A DNA stretch of 64,000 bases. Source: Triticum aestivum. Lineage: Eukaryota; Streptophyta; Magnoliopsida; Poales; Poaceae. The stretch lies in NCBI RefSeq assembly GCF_018294505.1, contig NC_057803.1:684449881-684513880 (forward strand), given 5' to 3'. Below, piece by piece: positions 1 through 12,400 of the stretch. The translations under genes and the position numbers were made by a program. The notes beneath the pieces were generated by a model that was not told the DNA's origin, did no database searches, and saw only the letters and a program-made list of their open reading frames with translations. How positions within the stretch are numbered: position 1 is the first letter of the stretch; the number at the start of each line of letters is the position of its first letter.

Positions 1-98
1 TTTGTTTTCTTCTGGGATTTGTTGCTGGCTTTTCCCCAAATTTACTCTTGGATGTTTCTCATCTCGATTGCATTGTCTTGGGAAAAATCCACAATAGG

Positions 99-1230
99 AT
101 GACACGGGGAGGCAACAATAGCAACGTCCATGAGGGAACTCCTGTTCATCGTTCCGCACGACAGGCAGGACATTCTCCTGAGCCGTACGTTCCGCCACCG
201 CCTCCACCGCCAAATCCACCCTCCACCGAGCAAATTCTGCGTATGTTTGAGGAAAGAAGGAACAATGATATTCTTGAAATGTTAAGAAGTTTGCAAGCTA
301 TGGTTGGACAGAATGGAAATCAGAACGGTCGTTACTCAAAGTTGTCAGATTTTCAAAGGACCAAGCCACCCAGTTTCAGTCAAATTGTTGACCCATTGGA
401 TGCCGACGATTGGTTGCGTACCATTGAGAAAAATCTTGAGATTGCTCGTACTAAAGAAAATGATAAAGTTCCATTTGCAACTCATTACCTTGAAGGAACT
501 GCTGCCATATGGTGGGAAAATGTGAAGGCCATGTGGCCTGCTAATGAAGAAATCACCCGGGAAAAATTTAAGGATTAGTTCCGGAAATATCATATCCCTA
601 CTGGAGTTATGAAGGTTAAGCGGCATGAATTTCTCGCACTCGTCCAAGGAAACCAGTCTGTGGGGGAATATTTGCAAAAACTTAATCATCTGGCCCGTTA
701 CTCCCTTTATGACGTGGCCACTGAGGAAAGGAAGATTGATAGATTTCTTGGAGGCTTAAATCCGCAACTCGGTGTACTCTCAGTATGTTTGATTTCCCAG
801 ATTTCCAAACTCTGGTGAACAAGGCTTTCATTGCTGAACGGGAGCACAAGCTTGTATCAGATAATAGGCTTGCCAACAACAATGACAACAAGCGTAAGTT
901 TGAGCCAAAGAAGGATGGGCAACCAGTACAAAAGGCTCGAACCAGGCAACAGACTCGGGTGGAATACAAGTCCAATTGGCAACAGAATGTTAACAAGACC
1001 ACCACTCAAGTCAAGAATGTCGTGCCCAACCCAATACGGGATGAGTGTCAGTGCAGTAACTCGTGCTTCAATTGTGGGCAAAATGGGCATTATGCCAAAC
1101 AGTGCCCCAAGAACAACAAGGCGAATGCCCCATTCAGGCCACAAGTCAACTTTATGGAGTCATGCCCGACCCAACACAACATTACTAGGTACGTGCATCA
1201 TCTCTCAGCCGAGGAAGCACAAGAGAACCC
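99..1230 (+). pseudogene. Chromovirus gag (capsid and nucleocapsid), broken
   Basis: Gag packages element RNA into cytoplasmic virus-like particles. The ATG at 99 starts a protein with a proline-rich stretch (about residues 35-42) and a capsid-type region around the IWWENVKAMWP and FRKYHIPTGVMKVKRHEF segments. A CX2CX4HX4C zinc knuckle (CFNCGQNGHYAKQC) lies at 1064-1105. An in-frame TAG at 576-578 interrupts the capsid region, and a 1-nt frame change near 770-785 shifts the rest. An ATG at 48 in the same frame is possible, but the sequence before 99 does not resemble gag. Confidence 0.85.
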
Positions 1231-3050
1231 CGAAGTCGTCATTGGTATGTTTTCTGTTAATGTCATACCTGCAGTAATTTTATTTGACTCTGGGCTTCCC
1301 ATTATTTTATTTCTCGGAGTTTTGCTGCCCAAAACAAATTTCCTTGTACACTTTTGGGAAAAAATATGCTGGTACAAACCCCGAGATCTCTAATCAAGAG
1401 CAACATGGTCAGCCGCAATCTGGAAATCAATATCAACGGAGTCTACTTTCCAACCTCTCTAATAATTATTGAGTCTAAAAAGTTGATATTATATTGGGTA
1501 TGAATTGGTTGACCCAATATCAAGTTTGTATAAACTGTGCAACACGAGAAGTCACTTTGACCAGTCTGAATGGGCAGACTACCAAATTCTATGCTCGCAA
1601 AAAAATACCCAAGCAAGAATTGGTTTTCACCGCTGTGGTTGAGTTGGAACTAATTCCTGTGGTGAGCGAGTACCCTGATGTATTTCCAGAAGAACTGCCA
1701 GGCATGCCTCCAGATCGAGAACTAGAATTTGCAATAGATCATGTGCCCGGAACTGCACCGTTATACAAGAAGTATTACCAAATGCCCTCATCAGAATTAG
1801 TGGAGCTAAAGAAACAGCTTGATGAAGTGCTCCAGAAAGGATGTATTCGTCCCAGCTCTTCACCATGGGGATCACCCGCTATTTTTGTGGACAAAAAGGA
1901 TGGCGGTCTCCCCATGTGCGTAGATTACCGCTAGCTGAATAAGGTCACCATCAAAAATAAATACCCACTGCCAAGGATTGATGATTTGTTTGATTAGCTC
2001 AGTGGGGCTAAAGTATTCTCTAAGATCGGTTTACGGACCGGATATCATCAGCTCAAGATTAAAAAGGAAGATATTCCTAAGACCGCATTCACTACTCGGT
2101 ACGGTCTTTCTGAATATACCGTGATGTCCTTTGGTCTCACCAATGCCCTTGCTTTCTTCATGCATATGATGAACAAAGTATTCATGGACTTCCTTGACAA
2201 ATTTGTGGTAGTCTTCATCGATGACATCCTCATTTACTCCAAGGGTGAAGACAAGCACAAGGATCACCTTCGAGCAGTGCTACAATGACTCCGCGACCAT
2301 CAGCTTTATGCCAAATTCAGTAAATGTGAGTTTTGGCTCAATCAAGTTGGGTTTCTCGGACATGTACTATCTGCCGAAGGTATAGCCGTGGACCCGAGCA
2401 AAGTAAAGGATGTGCTCGACTGGCTGCCACCCACGACAGTGACACAGATCCGGAGTTTTCTCGGATTAGCTGGATATTACCGTCGTTTCATCGAAGGGTT
2501 TTCCAAGATTGCTAAACCCATGACGAAGCTGCTAAAAAAGGATAAGAAGATTGAATGGACGGAGGACTATGAGAAAAGTTTCAATGAGCTAAAGATACGA
2601 CTGACAAACGCACCTGTGTTGACTCTCCCAGACATTTATCGCAGCTTTGATGTGTATTGTGACGCCTCCAGGAAAGGCCTTGGTTGCGTACTTTTGCAGG
2701 ACAACAAGGTAGTAGCATATGCATCGCGACAGCTACGACCTCACGAGGGAAATTATCCTACTCATGATTTGGAATTGGCTGTGGTGGTTCATGCGCTAAA
2801 AAATTGAAGACACTACCTCATTGGAAAAAGGTGCCAAATTTTTACCGATCACAAGAGCCTTAAATACATATTTACTCAGATGGATTTAAATCTCCGTCAA
2901 CGAAGATGGCTAGAGTTGGCCAAGGATTATGATATTGGAATAAATTATCACCCGGGTAAGGCCAACGTGGTTACCGATGCCCCCAGTCGAAAGCCTGTCA
3001 GCTTAAATGCCATATTGAAATCCTTGCCCCTCAAACTCCAAGAGGAGATC
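1231..3050 (+). pseudogene. Chromovirus protease, reverse transcriptase and RNase H, broken
   Basis: The aspartic protease active site D-S-G is at 1286-1294 and its partner region (ILGMNWL) near 1490. The reverse transcriptase runs from about 1780 (PSSELVELKKQLDEVLQKG) through the catalytic FIDD at 2213-2224, which is intact, to the GFLGHVL and [13 protein letters not shown] motifs. RNase H begins around 2640 (DVYCDAS) and continues to about 3000 ([14 protein letters not shown]). Breaks seen: a frame change in the protease (about 1290-1480), stops at about 1932 (TAG), 1996 (TAG), 2286 (TGA) and 2805 (TGA). The stops are of the kind made by C-to-T change on either strand. Confidence 0.88.
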
Positions 3051-4573
3051 GCTCAGCTCAACCTGGTCATAGTGGATGCTAGCCTCACTAATACTTTGGA
3101 AGTTACCCCCACACTTGAGGAAGAGATCCGCAAGGCCCAGACATCTGACATCAAACTACAGAAGCATGCCAAGAGCCCGATGGCAGGGCAGACCCCAAAT
3201 TTCTCCAAGGAAAATTTCAGTACCCTCCGATTCCGTGGACGAATTTGTGTACCCAACCATCCGGAATTAAAGAAGAAAATCCCGTCGGAAGCACATGAAT
3301 CCTCATATTCCATTCACCCGGGAGGTACAAAAATGTATGAGGACCTTAGACAAATATTCTGGTGGGAGGGAATGAAGAAAGATATTGCCTATTTTGTGGC
3401 CTATTGCGACATATGCAACAAGGTGAAGGCAGAGCATCAGAAGCCAGCTGAACTCCTCCAACCGCTGCCGGTTTCACAATGGAAATGGGATGACGTTTGT
3501 ATGGATTTTATTACGGGATTGCCTAAGACTCAGCGAGGAAATGACGCAATCTAGGTCATAGTGGACACCTTAACCAAGGTTGCTCACTTCATTCCGATCA
3601 GCACCAGATATCGAGCAGATCAACTTGCACAGCTGTATGTATCCAGAATCGTCAGTTTGCATGGAGTACCCCGAACTATTACTTCCGACCGAGGTTCCCT
3701 GTTCACCTCCGCTTTTTTGTCCCATCTCCATCAAGCCTTGGGGACAACACTGAAATATAGTACTGCTTATCATCCTCAGACCGATGGACCGATAGAGCGG
3801 GTAAATCAAATACTCAAAGATATGTTGCGAGCCTGTGCATTAGCTCAAGGACCTAAATGGGAAGACTGCTTCCATATGCTGAGTTTTCCTATAACAACAG
3901 CTTCCAGACCAGTCTAAAGATGTCACTGTATGAAGCTCTGTATGGCCGTAAGTGCCGCACTCCTTTAAATTGGTCTCAAACTGGAGACAGCCGTATCTTC
4001 GGAACAAATCTCATGATGGAAGCTGAGAAACAAGTTAAGGAAATCAGATACAGATTGCAATTAGCCAAATCTCGACAGAAAAGTTATTATGATGCAAAGC
4101 ACCGACATGTCAGTTTTGAACTCGGAGAGCACGTATACCTCCGAGTCACTCCTATGAAAGGAGTCAAGAGATTTCAGACCCGTGGAAAGTTGGCACCCAG
4201 ATTTATTGGTCCATTCCCGGTTATGTCTCGAGTGGGCACTGTTGCATATCAATTGGAACTACCCGCTGAATTGGGAGACGTGCACAACGTGTTTCATGTT
4301 TCACAATTGACATGATGCATATCCCCGCCTGAGAAAAGGACCGCTATGGCCGAGGTAGAGTCGGCAAATGATTTAACTTATGAAGAGAGACCGTTTAGAA
4401 TTTTGGATCAGATGGAAAGGGCCACTCGCAGTAAAGTAAGAAACTTTTATAAAGTTCATTGGGAGCATCACACAGAGTCAGAATCAACTTGGGAGCGGGA
4501 AGAATCCCTAAGGACTCATTATCCAGAGTGGTTTTCCCAAGCAACCGAATCTCGAGGACGAGATTCATTCTAA
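3051..4573 (+). pseudogene. Chromovirus integrase with chromodomain, broken
   Basis: The integrase inserts element cDNA. An HHCC-type zinc-binding region lies at about 3290-3420 (ending [13 protein letters not shown]). The catalytic core shows [15 protein letters not shown] (Asp at 3687-3689) and TDGPIERVNQ (Glu at 3795-3797). The C-terminal GPF/Y-type region (APRFIGPFPV) is near 4195-4225. The last ORF, 4346-4573, ends in a chromodomain (ILDQMERATRSKVRNFYKVH...WEREESL), which in this class directs insertion to particular chromatin. Breaks: TAG at 3552, a frame change near 3880, and a TGA at about 4312 before the chromodomain. Confidence 0.88.
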
Positions 4574-4585
4574 GTGGGGGAGGTT
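4571..4585 (+). promoter_or_regulatory. Polypurine tract of the chromovirus
   Basis: The purine-rich TAAGTGGGGGAGGTT lies directly before the TGTGACAGCC start of the 3' LTR and overlaps the end of the chromodomain ORF. This is the expected place for the plus-strand primer. Confidence 0.75.
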
Positions 4586-5657
4586 TGTGACAGCCTGGTT
4601 TTTGCCCTCTCTCATTTGCTTGATTTTCTTTTGGGTTCAATTTGAAACCTGGAGTTTTTGAATCTTTTCATATGGACTTAAACACTTGGGTACCCTTGGC
4701 TTTCACCCAAGTGCTTCGGTTCCCTCCCTTATCATCATTCCCCTTCTGATCCACCCCAAAATAATCTTTGGAATATTTTTCTTAAATGAAAATTATTCAT
4801 TTCTCTCTCCAAAACCCTAGCTAGATCACTATGCTCCAAAGCAACCCTAATTTTTATGGCTCAAAAAAATCTGAGATAATTCACAAATATTCTTTGAACC
4901 CTAGAGCACCTTCCTGAGCAAAAACATTTTATCACTTTTTGGAATAGTTTTGCTACAGAAAATATTTTCTGTTCTGGACAGAATTGGTGGTTTCTATAGC
5001 AACTACCATTTTACTTGCTCCATTGTGCCTGTTTTTTCTTGTGCATCTTCACCTTAGTAACTCATGGCTAACCTCCAAAGCACAGCCTCCAACTCCCAGC
5101 CATTTGACCTCAGTAACCTCTCAAAGTTACTGACCAAAAACTTACCTGGCATCTAAAAACTTCTCTACTGCACCTGGATCCAAACCAAAGCGTGGTAACC
5201 TCTCAATCTACCATGGACAACATGCCAGACATGAAGTTTAGGCTTAGCTCGGCCTAATGTCATAGTCCACGCGGTGACCGCGTTCGTCCAGGGGTGCTGG
5301 CATGCGTGTCCACGCGCTCTGGGTACCGCCGAACGCCCTGTTCGCGCGTGCTCGCTTCCCCCGCCTGCTGTAGTGCGCCAAACTTCACCACCATCTTCGT
5401 CTCAACGTCCTTAACTCCTCCCTGGCGCTCGCCGACGCCAGAGCTCACCGCAGCGAGCACGGGCACGGTCCGGCCAACCCAAAAGTGCGGTGCGCACTGT
5501 GCTCGTCGCCTTCCCCTCGCTCCTGTGCTCGTCCCCGCTCGCCCACAGTTCCCACGTGAGCTGTGTTGCCTTCTACCCCTCTCACTGACGCCGCTGGTCG
5601 CTGGGCGCCATGGACAGGTGTCCACCGGCGGAGCCCGAACCCCCCTCTCCGCTCGCC

Positions 5658-5663
5658 TATAAA
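5658..5663 (+). promoter_or_regulatory. Candidate TATA box in the chromovirus LTR
   Basis: TATAAA lies in a GC-rich setting about 1.07 kb into the LTR, a plausible core promoter. The position is the only evidence. Confidence 0.5.
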
Positions 5664-7336
5664 TGGAGCCGCCCCCAGCCTCCTCGAGCACCATCCACCA
5701 CTCCCACACAACCCACAAGCGAGTAGGAAGCCGTAGCCCGGCCGGGCAGGCCGCGGGCCACTGTCCTCGAGCTTGAGCTAACCGGCGATCCCCTCTGGTT
5801 GCTGTGGTAGCTCCAGCCCATCCCAGGCTAGGGCAACACTTCTAGGGCCTCCGCCTCTCTCCGGTGAAGCCATCCCATCCACCTGAAGCCCCTGGAGTTG
5901 CCTCTGCTCGCCGTCTTCTTCATCTCCGGCAACCACCGCGTTCTGCCTCCGCTTGCGAGGTTGATTCCGACGCCGTCCGACCACCCCTAGCCACGCTATG
6001 GGTACGGGCAGTGTGCCGCCGTCCCCTCTCTCCATCCCTCCCTCTCGTTTTGGCCAAGGAGTCCTCGTCGCTGGCGAGAGCTCCGGTGGAGCTGCGACTC
6101 CCTCTGTTTCCTTCTTCCCCTCCTTCTCACCTGACTAGCAGGGCCCGCTAGTCAGCCACTCTGTACGCGCGTGAAGCGGTATGAGTGGTGGCGCCCTGAG
6201 GCTTTACGCCTTCAACGTCCCCCCAGTCTGTTTATTTAAATTCAAACTTAATTCAATTCCAGAGAGCTTCAAACAGCCATAACTTTTTAACCATAAGTCC
6301 AAATGAATTGATTCTTTTTGCATCTTGTTCTTTGCAAATAAATCTAACAACTCACCAAACATGAGATTTTTCTGAGCTGTTTAGAATTTTTGGTGATTTT
6401 CAGAAGAGTTCTTGATATTTTCTTCTTGTGTTTAAAATTATTTTCAGAGGGTGAGGCTTGTCTTGAGGATCACCAGAAGGCTTGTGAACCTCATCTGCAC
6501 TAAGGTGAGCCACAACAACATTTTCATGGTGCCATTTTCAATATTGATGATTTTCTTACTTGAATGATATGATTAATCCATGCATTAAAATAACTATTAT
6601 GTTATTTATATTCTGTTAAGTGTGTGTTGGTATTATGCTTGATTTACAGAACCTTGAAAATAGCTTAGTTGGTAAAGAAGCTAAGATATAATTGCGGTAT
6701 TGATAAAATGATTTGTTATGCATATAGATAATGGATTAAAGTTATTTTCATACATAAATAAAAAAATGGTTAAATTTGCTAGAAAATATCCTGTTAAGTG
6801 CTTGTTTAGCCAATTTACCTAATTTAAAGAATGTTTGGACCTAACTTGATTGTTAAAGAGATTAGGATTTGCTTGCGATGATGATAGTAGAAGCTTTGAG
6901 GAATTAATCGTAGTTATTTTCTTGCTTGAGTAAATAATATTGCTTGATGCAAAATAAATGGTTAAAGTAAGACCAGAAAAGTAATATAAGTTGTTGATGC
7001 TTATGTTTAGTGTAAATATGGTTGACATCAGTCATTTTCGTATTATGTAATGCATGTGTAGTATTGCATTTCATGGCATGCTATGACACCTGACATTCTC
7101 CTTTTAAGTTGAACCTGAATATAACTCAACCTAAATATATCATTGACTGGGTCATGGTGCCGCTGAATCGAGATTTTCCCAGTGCAACCACATTTGCCTT
7201 TGTGGGAAGGCCTTGATTTGTTCCATTGACATGCCTTTGGTCGGTGCCTCCAACTAGGGAAGGTTATGGGCGTGCTTAACCTGGTCCGGTAAGCAGGCAT
7301 AACCTTGTGTGCCCCTGTTTGAGATTTTTGGTACCG

Positions 7337-7341
7337 GTCCC
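7337..7341. repeat. Target-site duplication of E5, 3' side (GTCCC = GGGAC reversed)
   Basis: The five bases outside the 3' LTR of E5. Read on the E5 sense strand they are GGGAC, identical to the five bases before the 5' LTR of E5 at 53855-53859. Confidence 0.85.
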
Positions 7342-7823
7342 TGTCGGTGTCAAAACCGGCGGATCTCGGGTAGGGGGTCCCGAACTGTGCGTCTAGGCCA
7401 GATGGTAACAGGAGGCAGGGGACACGATGTTTTACCCAGGTTTGGGCCCTCTTGATGGAGGTAAAACCCTACGTCCTGCTTGATTAATATTGATGATATG
7501 GGTAGTACAAGAGTAGATCTACCACGAGATCAGAGAGGCTAAACCCTAGAAGCTAGCCTATGGTATGATTGTATGTTGTGATTGTTGTGCTACGGACTAA
7601 AACCCTTCGGTTTATATAGACACCGGAGAGGGTTAGGGTTACACAAGGTCGGTTACAAAGGAGGAGATATCCATATACGTATTGCCTAGCTTGCCTTCCA
7701 CGCCAAGTAGAGTCCCATCCGGACACGAGACGAAGTCTTCAATCTTGTATCTTCGTAGTCTAACAGTCCGGCCAAAGGATATAGTCCGGCTGTCCGGAGA
7801 CCCCCTAATCCAGGACTCCCTCA
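7342..7823 (-). mobile_element. 3' LTR of gypsy element E5
   Basis: A 482-bp LTR; read on the minus strand it starts TGAGGGAGTCC and ends CACCGACA. It differs from the E5 5' LTR (53860-54340) by about a dozen substitutions and one 1-nt indel, counted by eye, much less than from the E3 LTRs. A TATATAAA box is at 7611-7618 (minus). The adjacent 7824-8623 matches the sequence next to the 3' LTR of E3, so this is the 3' LTR. Confidence 0.9.
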
Positions 7824-8375
7824 ATAGCCCCTGAACCAGGCTTCAATGACGATGAGTCCGGCGCGCAGTATTGTCTTCGGCATTGCAAGTCGGGTTCCTT
7901 CTCCAAATACATCACAGAAGAATTTGAATACGAGGATAGTGTTCGACCCTGCAAAATAAGTTCCACATTCCACCGTAGAGAGAATAATATTTCCGCAGAT
8001 CTAATTTGCTAGCTTGTTTTGGCAGCATGACGTTATGTCGTGGCCCGGTGATTATTCGAACCATTTCTTTTAACCAGCCCCGCACATAACGCGAGGCAGT
8101 TTTTCGACACGTCTTGTCAAGGCAGAGATCGTGTCCCCTTATTATGGGATCCTCATTAATACGGGCATGGGTAACCCAACCGCGCCATCAATTGCGGCGC
8201 TTGGGGGATAAGAGAGTTTTACTAGGCAAGTGGGGACGCTTAGTTTCGTCCACCCATATAAAGGGATAAGGATTCACCTTTTTATCCACGCCTTCTTCCT
8301 CCCTTACCCATCCGTTTTCGCACAATCGGGCTCTAGCGCCCAAGTCCGCACTTCCCACCTTGACCTTCTCCAATC
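7824..8375 (-). mobile_element. E5 3' internal non-coding end, with a promoter for the antisense gene
   Basis: On the minus strand this is the internal sequence before the 3' LTR, matching 35694-36253 of E3. It contains no element ORF. On the plus strand, ATATAAAG at 8256-8263 lies about 113 bases before the ATG of the antisense gene at 8376. E3 has a similar ATATAAGG at the corresponding place, so it is probably that gene's own TATA box. Confidence 0.75.
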
Positions 8376-8623
8376 ATGTCCGGACCGGGAGGCAGGTGGA
8401 TGGTCTCCTCCGTCATGGAGTGAGACATCAAGAAACTGAGGAGAGCCGGATACCTGCCCGACGACATCGCGCACCGGCTCCCAGATGAGGGGCAGCTCAT
8501 CCCCACTCCCAGGCCCCATGAGAGGGTAGTATTCCTCACCCATTTCCTCCACGGACTGGGATTCCCTCTCCATCCCTTCGTCCGGGGGCTCATGTTTTAT
8601 TATGGCCTGGATTTCCACGACCT
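8376..8623 (+). pseudogene. N-terminal part of the E5 antisense 'gypsy-type transposon' gene (PF04195-like)
   Basis: The ATG at 8376 opens MSGPGGRWMVSSVME, matching the N-terminus of the E3 copy (MSGAGGKWMVSSV, starting at 35693 on minus). An in-frame TGA at 8421 follows; similarity continues through GYLPDDIAHRLPDEGQ and FPLHPFVRGLMFYYGLDFHDL. It then stops abruptly at 8623, where LARD sequence begins. The next residues of the same protein are at 61729 on the minus strand (NFILNIS...). The gene is antisense to its host element. The protein's role is unknown; the domain is known only as a repeat-associated plant family. Confidence 0.82.
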
Positions 8624-9499
8624 ATTTCATCACGGAGATCCATCTAAGTCATTACAAGGATTCACCTTGTGCTTTCAACTTCTCTTTCTTTCGTTTGATC
8701 ATTCTTTCATTACCGGAGTTCTTCATGGAGGTTCTACATGATGGTTCATCAAGGATTTAATTCCTTCTCCAAGTTTTTCATCGACATTCTTTTCTAAGAA
8801 GCTCAAGCATTCTTCATTTTGCTATCCGGAGTGCAATTCTTTCTTCCGTATCATTGGAGGTGGTATTATGTCATTCTTGATAATTTGAGTTCATGTTTCA
8901 TGTTCCACATGTTGTTAAGAATCAGGTATTTTAAATCCATCAATCTCCTCATTGGAGTTATCTGGGGTTATATTCCACCTAAAGCCTTCCCTAAGGATTG
9001 TTGCTAATTATGGTGCTTATAAATGTCCCAAGTTCTTCATTTATCCTCCTGGTGAAATAAGTTTCTCGTCTCCTTGTTCATATCAATCCAATTCTTTTTC
9101 CCGTGAGTGGTAGGTTGTCACCTCATAATTGAGATGTATTCCATAAGACCATATCAAGCTTATTCTTTTCGTTGTTGGTTTTCCAACAACTCCGTTCTAG
9201 CATTTGTTGTAAGCGTGCTCCCTCAAGATCTTGTTTCCCTTCGTTCATTCCATTCGATTCTTAATTTTGTTCCAGAGACAGTTTGTTGTTGTTCCTTGTT
9301 CTTTTTTCTAACGGAGAGTTATCAACTTCATTTATCTCCATTGTATTCTTTTCTCGGAATGACTTAACCTCTTCAAGGTTCATGTTTTCACTCGTTTGTC
9401 AATGAAGCAACTTAGTTTCACCTCTTCTCTTTCTCTCCCGTTTTCCCTCCGGTGCCATTCTAGATCTCGGGACGAGATCCTCCCGTAGTGGCGGAGTGT
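8624..9499 (+). mobile_element. 3' internal part of a LARD-type (Sukkula-like) element
   Basis: AT-rich non-coding sequence full of loosely repeated phrases such as TTCCGGAGTTC and TTCATCAAGGA. The same style is seen on the minus strand of 61730-64000. It ends with CTAGATCTCGGGACGAGATC and a purine-rich stretch before the LTR at 9500, as chromovirus-derived elements do. No ORF shows a retrotransposon domain, which fits a large retrotransposon derivative. Its left edge is an inversion breakpoint, not an element end. Confidence 0.7.
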
Positions 9500-12400
9500 T
9501 GTAACGCCCCGAGACCGATGTGCCAGGTGTCCTCCAGTTTATTTCGTTGTTGTTGCCTTGTCATTGCTTGCGTGTCATGCATTGCATATCATGTCATCAT
9601 GTGCATTTCATTTGCATACATGTTCGTCTCAAGCATCCGAGCATTTTCCCCGTTGTCCGTTTTGCTTTTCGGTGCTCCTATCTCCCCCGGTGGTCATTTC
9701 TACCTTTCTTTCGTGTATGGGGGTTAAACATTTCCGGATTGGACCGAGACTTGCCAAGCGGCCTTGGTTTACTACCGGTAGACCACCTGTCAAGTTTCGT
9801 ACCATTTGGACTTTGTTTGATACTCCAACGGTTAACCGAGGGACCGAAAAGGCCTCATGTGTGTTGCAGCCCAACAGCCTTCCATTTTGGCCCAAAACCC
9901 ACCTAAACCCCTTCTATCATCTAGAGCGTTCGATTACGATTGCGTGGCCGAAAACCGCACCTCATTTGGAGCTTCCTAGCTCCCTCTACCTCTATAAATA
10001 GACCCCTTCATTTTCGTTTTTGGATCTTTTCCCCGAAACCCTAAAACTCCTCCCTCAGCGCTGCCGGACATGTCCGTCTCGCCGGCGGACGTGTCCACCC
10101 AGCCGCCACGTCGCCCGGCCAATGAGAGCGCGACACGTCAGCCTCTCCGCCTCCCGCGTCCAATCGCATGGTGCCAACTGTCCCGCCGCCCTCTCACCGC
10201 CGCACCGGCCCGCCGCGGCCCATCGCGGGCCCGCGCGAGCCCGTCCGCGCACCGCCGCGGCCCGAGCACGTCTCCCTCGCCGCGCGTCCCCTTTGCCGGT
10301 GTTGACCGCCCCGCGCTGCCGCTTGGGAGCCGTCCCGCCGCCCGTTCACCGGCGTCGCCCTCACCGGAGTACCCCGCCGCCGCTCGCGGTCCCTGTGCTC
10401 CTCCGCCGCGCCCGCGTCGCTGTTTTCCTCCGACGCTCGCGGCCGCCCCGGTTCTGGCCTCCTCCTCCACTCCGGCAAGCCGGCGAGCACCTCCCTGCTC
10501 TGGCCGACTCTTCCTCCGGCGACCTCGAGCTCTCCGGCGAACCTCGGGAAGCGTGCGTGAACAGTAACCGGATCCAGATCCAGATCCAAAACTCGGTTGA
10601 CTTTTCGTCCCTAACCCTAATTATATTGCCATGTTCATCGTGCCGTAACTTTGCATCCGCAGATCCGTTTTGCGCGTTTAGCATATGAAAATGTTCGCCT
10701 GAGAGAGTACATCATTTCATCTCATTGCATCATTTTCATTTGAGTTCATCTTGATGCCCGAAATGCTGTTGGAAGAGAGCTATTTGAGTTAATTGTCAGA
10801 TCTGCTGCACCAAATAGCTATTTGTAAATTTTGCCATGATTAATGTGTGCATGATATGCCCCTGAGCTCAACATGAGTTTTGTTACATGCTTTGCCATCT
10901 TTCCAGAGGTGCTATCCATGTATTTTTGTGATGTGTGTGGTGACTAGCACAAGCTTGCAAAGTAGTACATTCGTTAATGTTGATTTCAGGGACTTAGCAA
11001 TTCCACTAAGTCCTTGATCTGTTCTTACCAATATGCCATATGTTCATGTTGTTTCCTAGCGATCCATGCCTCTTTTGAGGATGATCAGTAAGGATGTTTT
11101 GTTAATATTATGGTGCTTTATCCATCCATGTCTTTGTTTGCAATTATGGAGCACCCTAGCTTGAGTCAATCGAGCTCTACTTTTGCTATTTCGTGAATCT
11201 GGGCAGATTGTCTACTTGTTAGCGATTTTGCCGAAGATGTTGTAGTTGATCCGTGCATGCTATGTTGTTGTTCTTGCCATGTATAGTTTATATAATATGT
11301 ATTCTTGATGGGTGTATGCTTAGTTTGTCATGCCTTGCTCTGTAGTGAGTGCATCGAGCTCGTGAACATGCCTACTTGCTATCATATTCGCATGCTCCAG
11401 TTTTTCACTAAGTCTGTGATCTGATTATGTTTTTGCCATGTTCACATGCTTGCAATTTTGTTTTCTGATCCCTTTTGGCTCAAGGTCACTAAGGGACTTT
11501 TGTTAAGCTCTTTGAGTAGCTACATGCCATGCCTTACTTTGCCATGTTAAGTTCCTGTAGCATATAGTTTTCTTGCTCCAAAGTGTGCCACCTGATCTGA
11601 AATTCCAGACTAGCGTTAATTTCACCAAGTCTGAAACCTGTTTATCAATTGCACTTTTGCCATGCTTGTTTGAACCTGTTAGTGGATGAATTAGCCATAG
11701 CTCAGTGTTCGTCTTTTGTCACGAATTATGAGTGGATCCCTTTCATGTATTTTGTTGCCATGTTTGAGTGTCGTAGCATATTTTTCTTGATGCATTTAGA
11801 TGGCTACTTGCTGTTTATCGCAGACCGGTGCCATATTTGTTTTGCTTGCCATTTCCAAACCTTGCATCTGATTCCGGTGATCTTTATATCGATTTGAACC
11901 GAAATCACCTCATCTTTCCAGTGGCACTCTTGGATTTCCAAGTTGAGGCCAGTTTCAATCATTCCTTTCCAAATCATGCATATGCATCGCATACCGCATC
12001 CCGCATATCATACCATGTTCATGTGTTTGTTGTTTACTATGTTGTGTGCTTCTTTCCGGTGTTTGCTTCTTTGGGTTGGTTCTGGTAACGTCGCGTTTGT
12101 GAGAAGCCGTTCGACTACGTCCGTTTGTCTTCTTCATGGACTCGTTCTTCTTCCTTGCGGGATTTCAGGCAAGATGACCATACCCTCGAAATCACTTCTA
12201 TCTTTGCTTGCTAGTTGCTCGCTCTTTTGCTATGCCTATGCTGCGATACCTACCACTTGCTTATCATGCCTCCCATACTGTTGAACCAAGCCTCTAACCC
12301 ACCTTGTCCTAGCAAACCGTTGATTGGCTATGTTACCACTTTGCTCAGCCCCTCTTATAGCGTTGTTAGTTGCAAGTGAAGATTGAAGTTTGTTCCTTGT

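Larger units (their letters stand above)
1..4585 (+). mobile_element. Chromovirus-type Ty3/gypsy retrotransposon, internal domain (5' end outside window)
   Basis: The order gag, zinc knuckle, protease, reverse transcriptase, RNase H, integrase, chromodomain is that of plant chromoviruses. The layout and the C-terminal chromodomain suggest the Tekay clade. The 5' LTR and primer site lie left of position 1. The 3' LTR starts at 4586 after a purine tract. Several in-frame stops and frameshifts make this copy inactive. From the restored order, it had inserted into the internal domain of the Athila-like element now ending at 52729. Confidence 0.9.
4586..7341 (+). mobile_element. Left part of the chromovirus 3' LTR
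   Basis: It starts with TGTGACAGCC right after the polypurine tract and runs without an end motif until E5 starts at 7342. The missing end is 52730-53859 on the minus strand, which closes with GGGTGCCACA, a near inverted match of the start. The restored LTR would be about 3.9 kb. A GC-rich block at about 5270-6180 contains only chance ORFs. I see no gene in this stretch. Confidence 0.82.

Noticed and set aside
5260..5718. Overlapping ORFs on both strands in the chromovirus LTR
   Set aside because: GC-rich low-complexity products, no conserved motif, position inside an LTR.
7342..8623. An independent truncated gypsy insertion, unrelated to 53860-61729
   Set aside because: It shares the target duplication, subfamily and exact break position with the other half; two unrelated truncations would not do this.
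10020..10688. A 222-codon open frame and several overlapping ones in a GC-rich block
   Set aside because: It lies in the LARD LTR just after the TATA box, with open frames on both strands, Arg/Pro/Ala-rich products and no domain. This is base composition, not coding.
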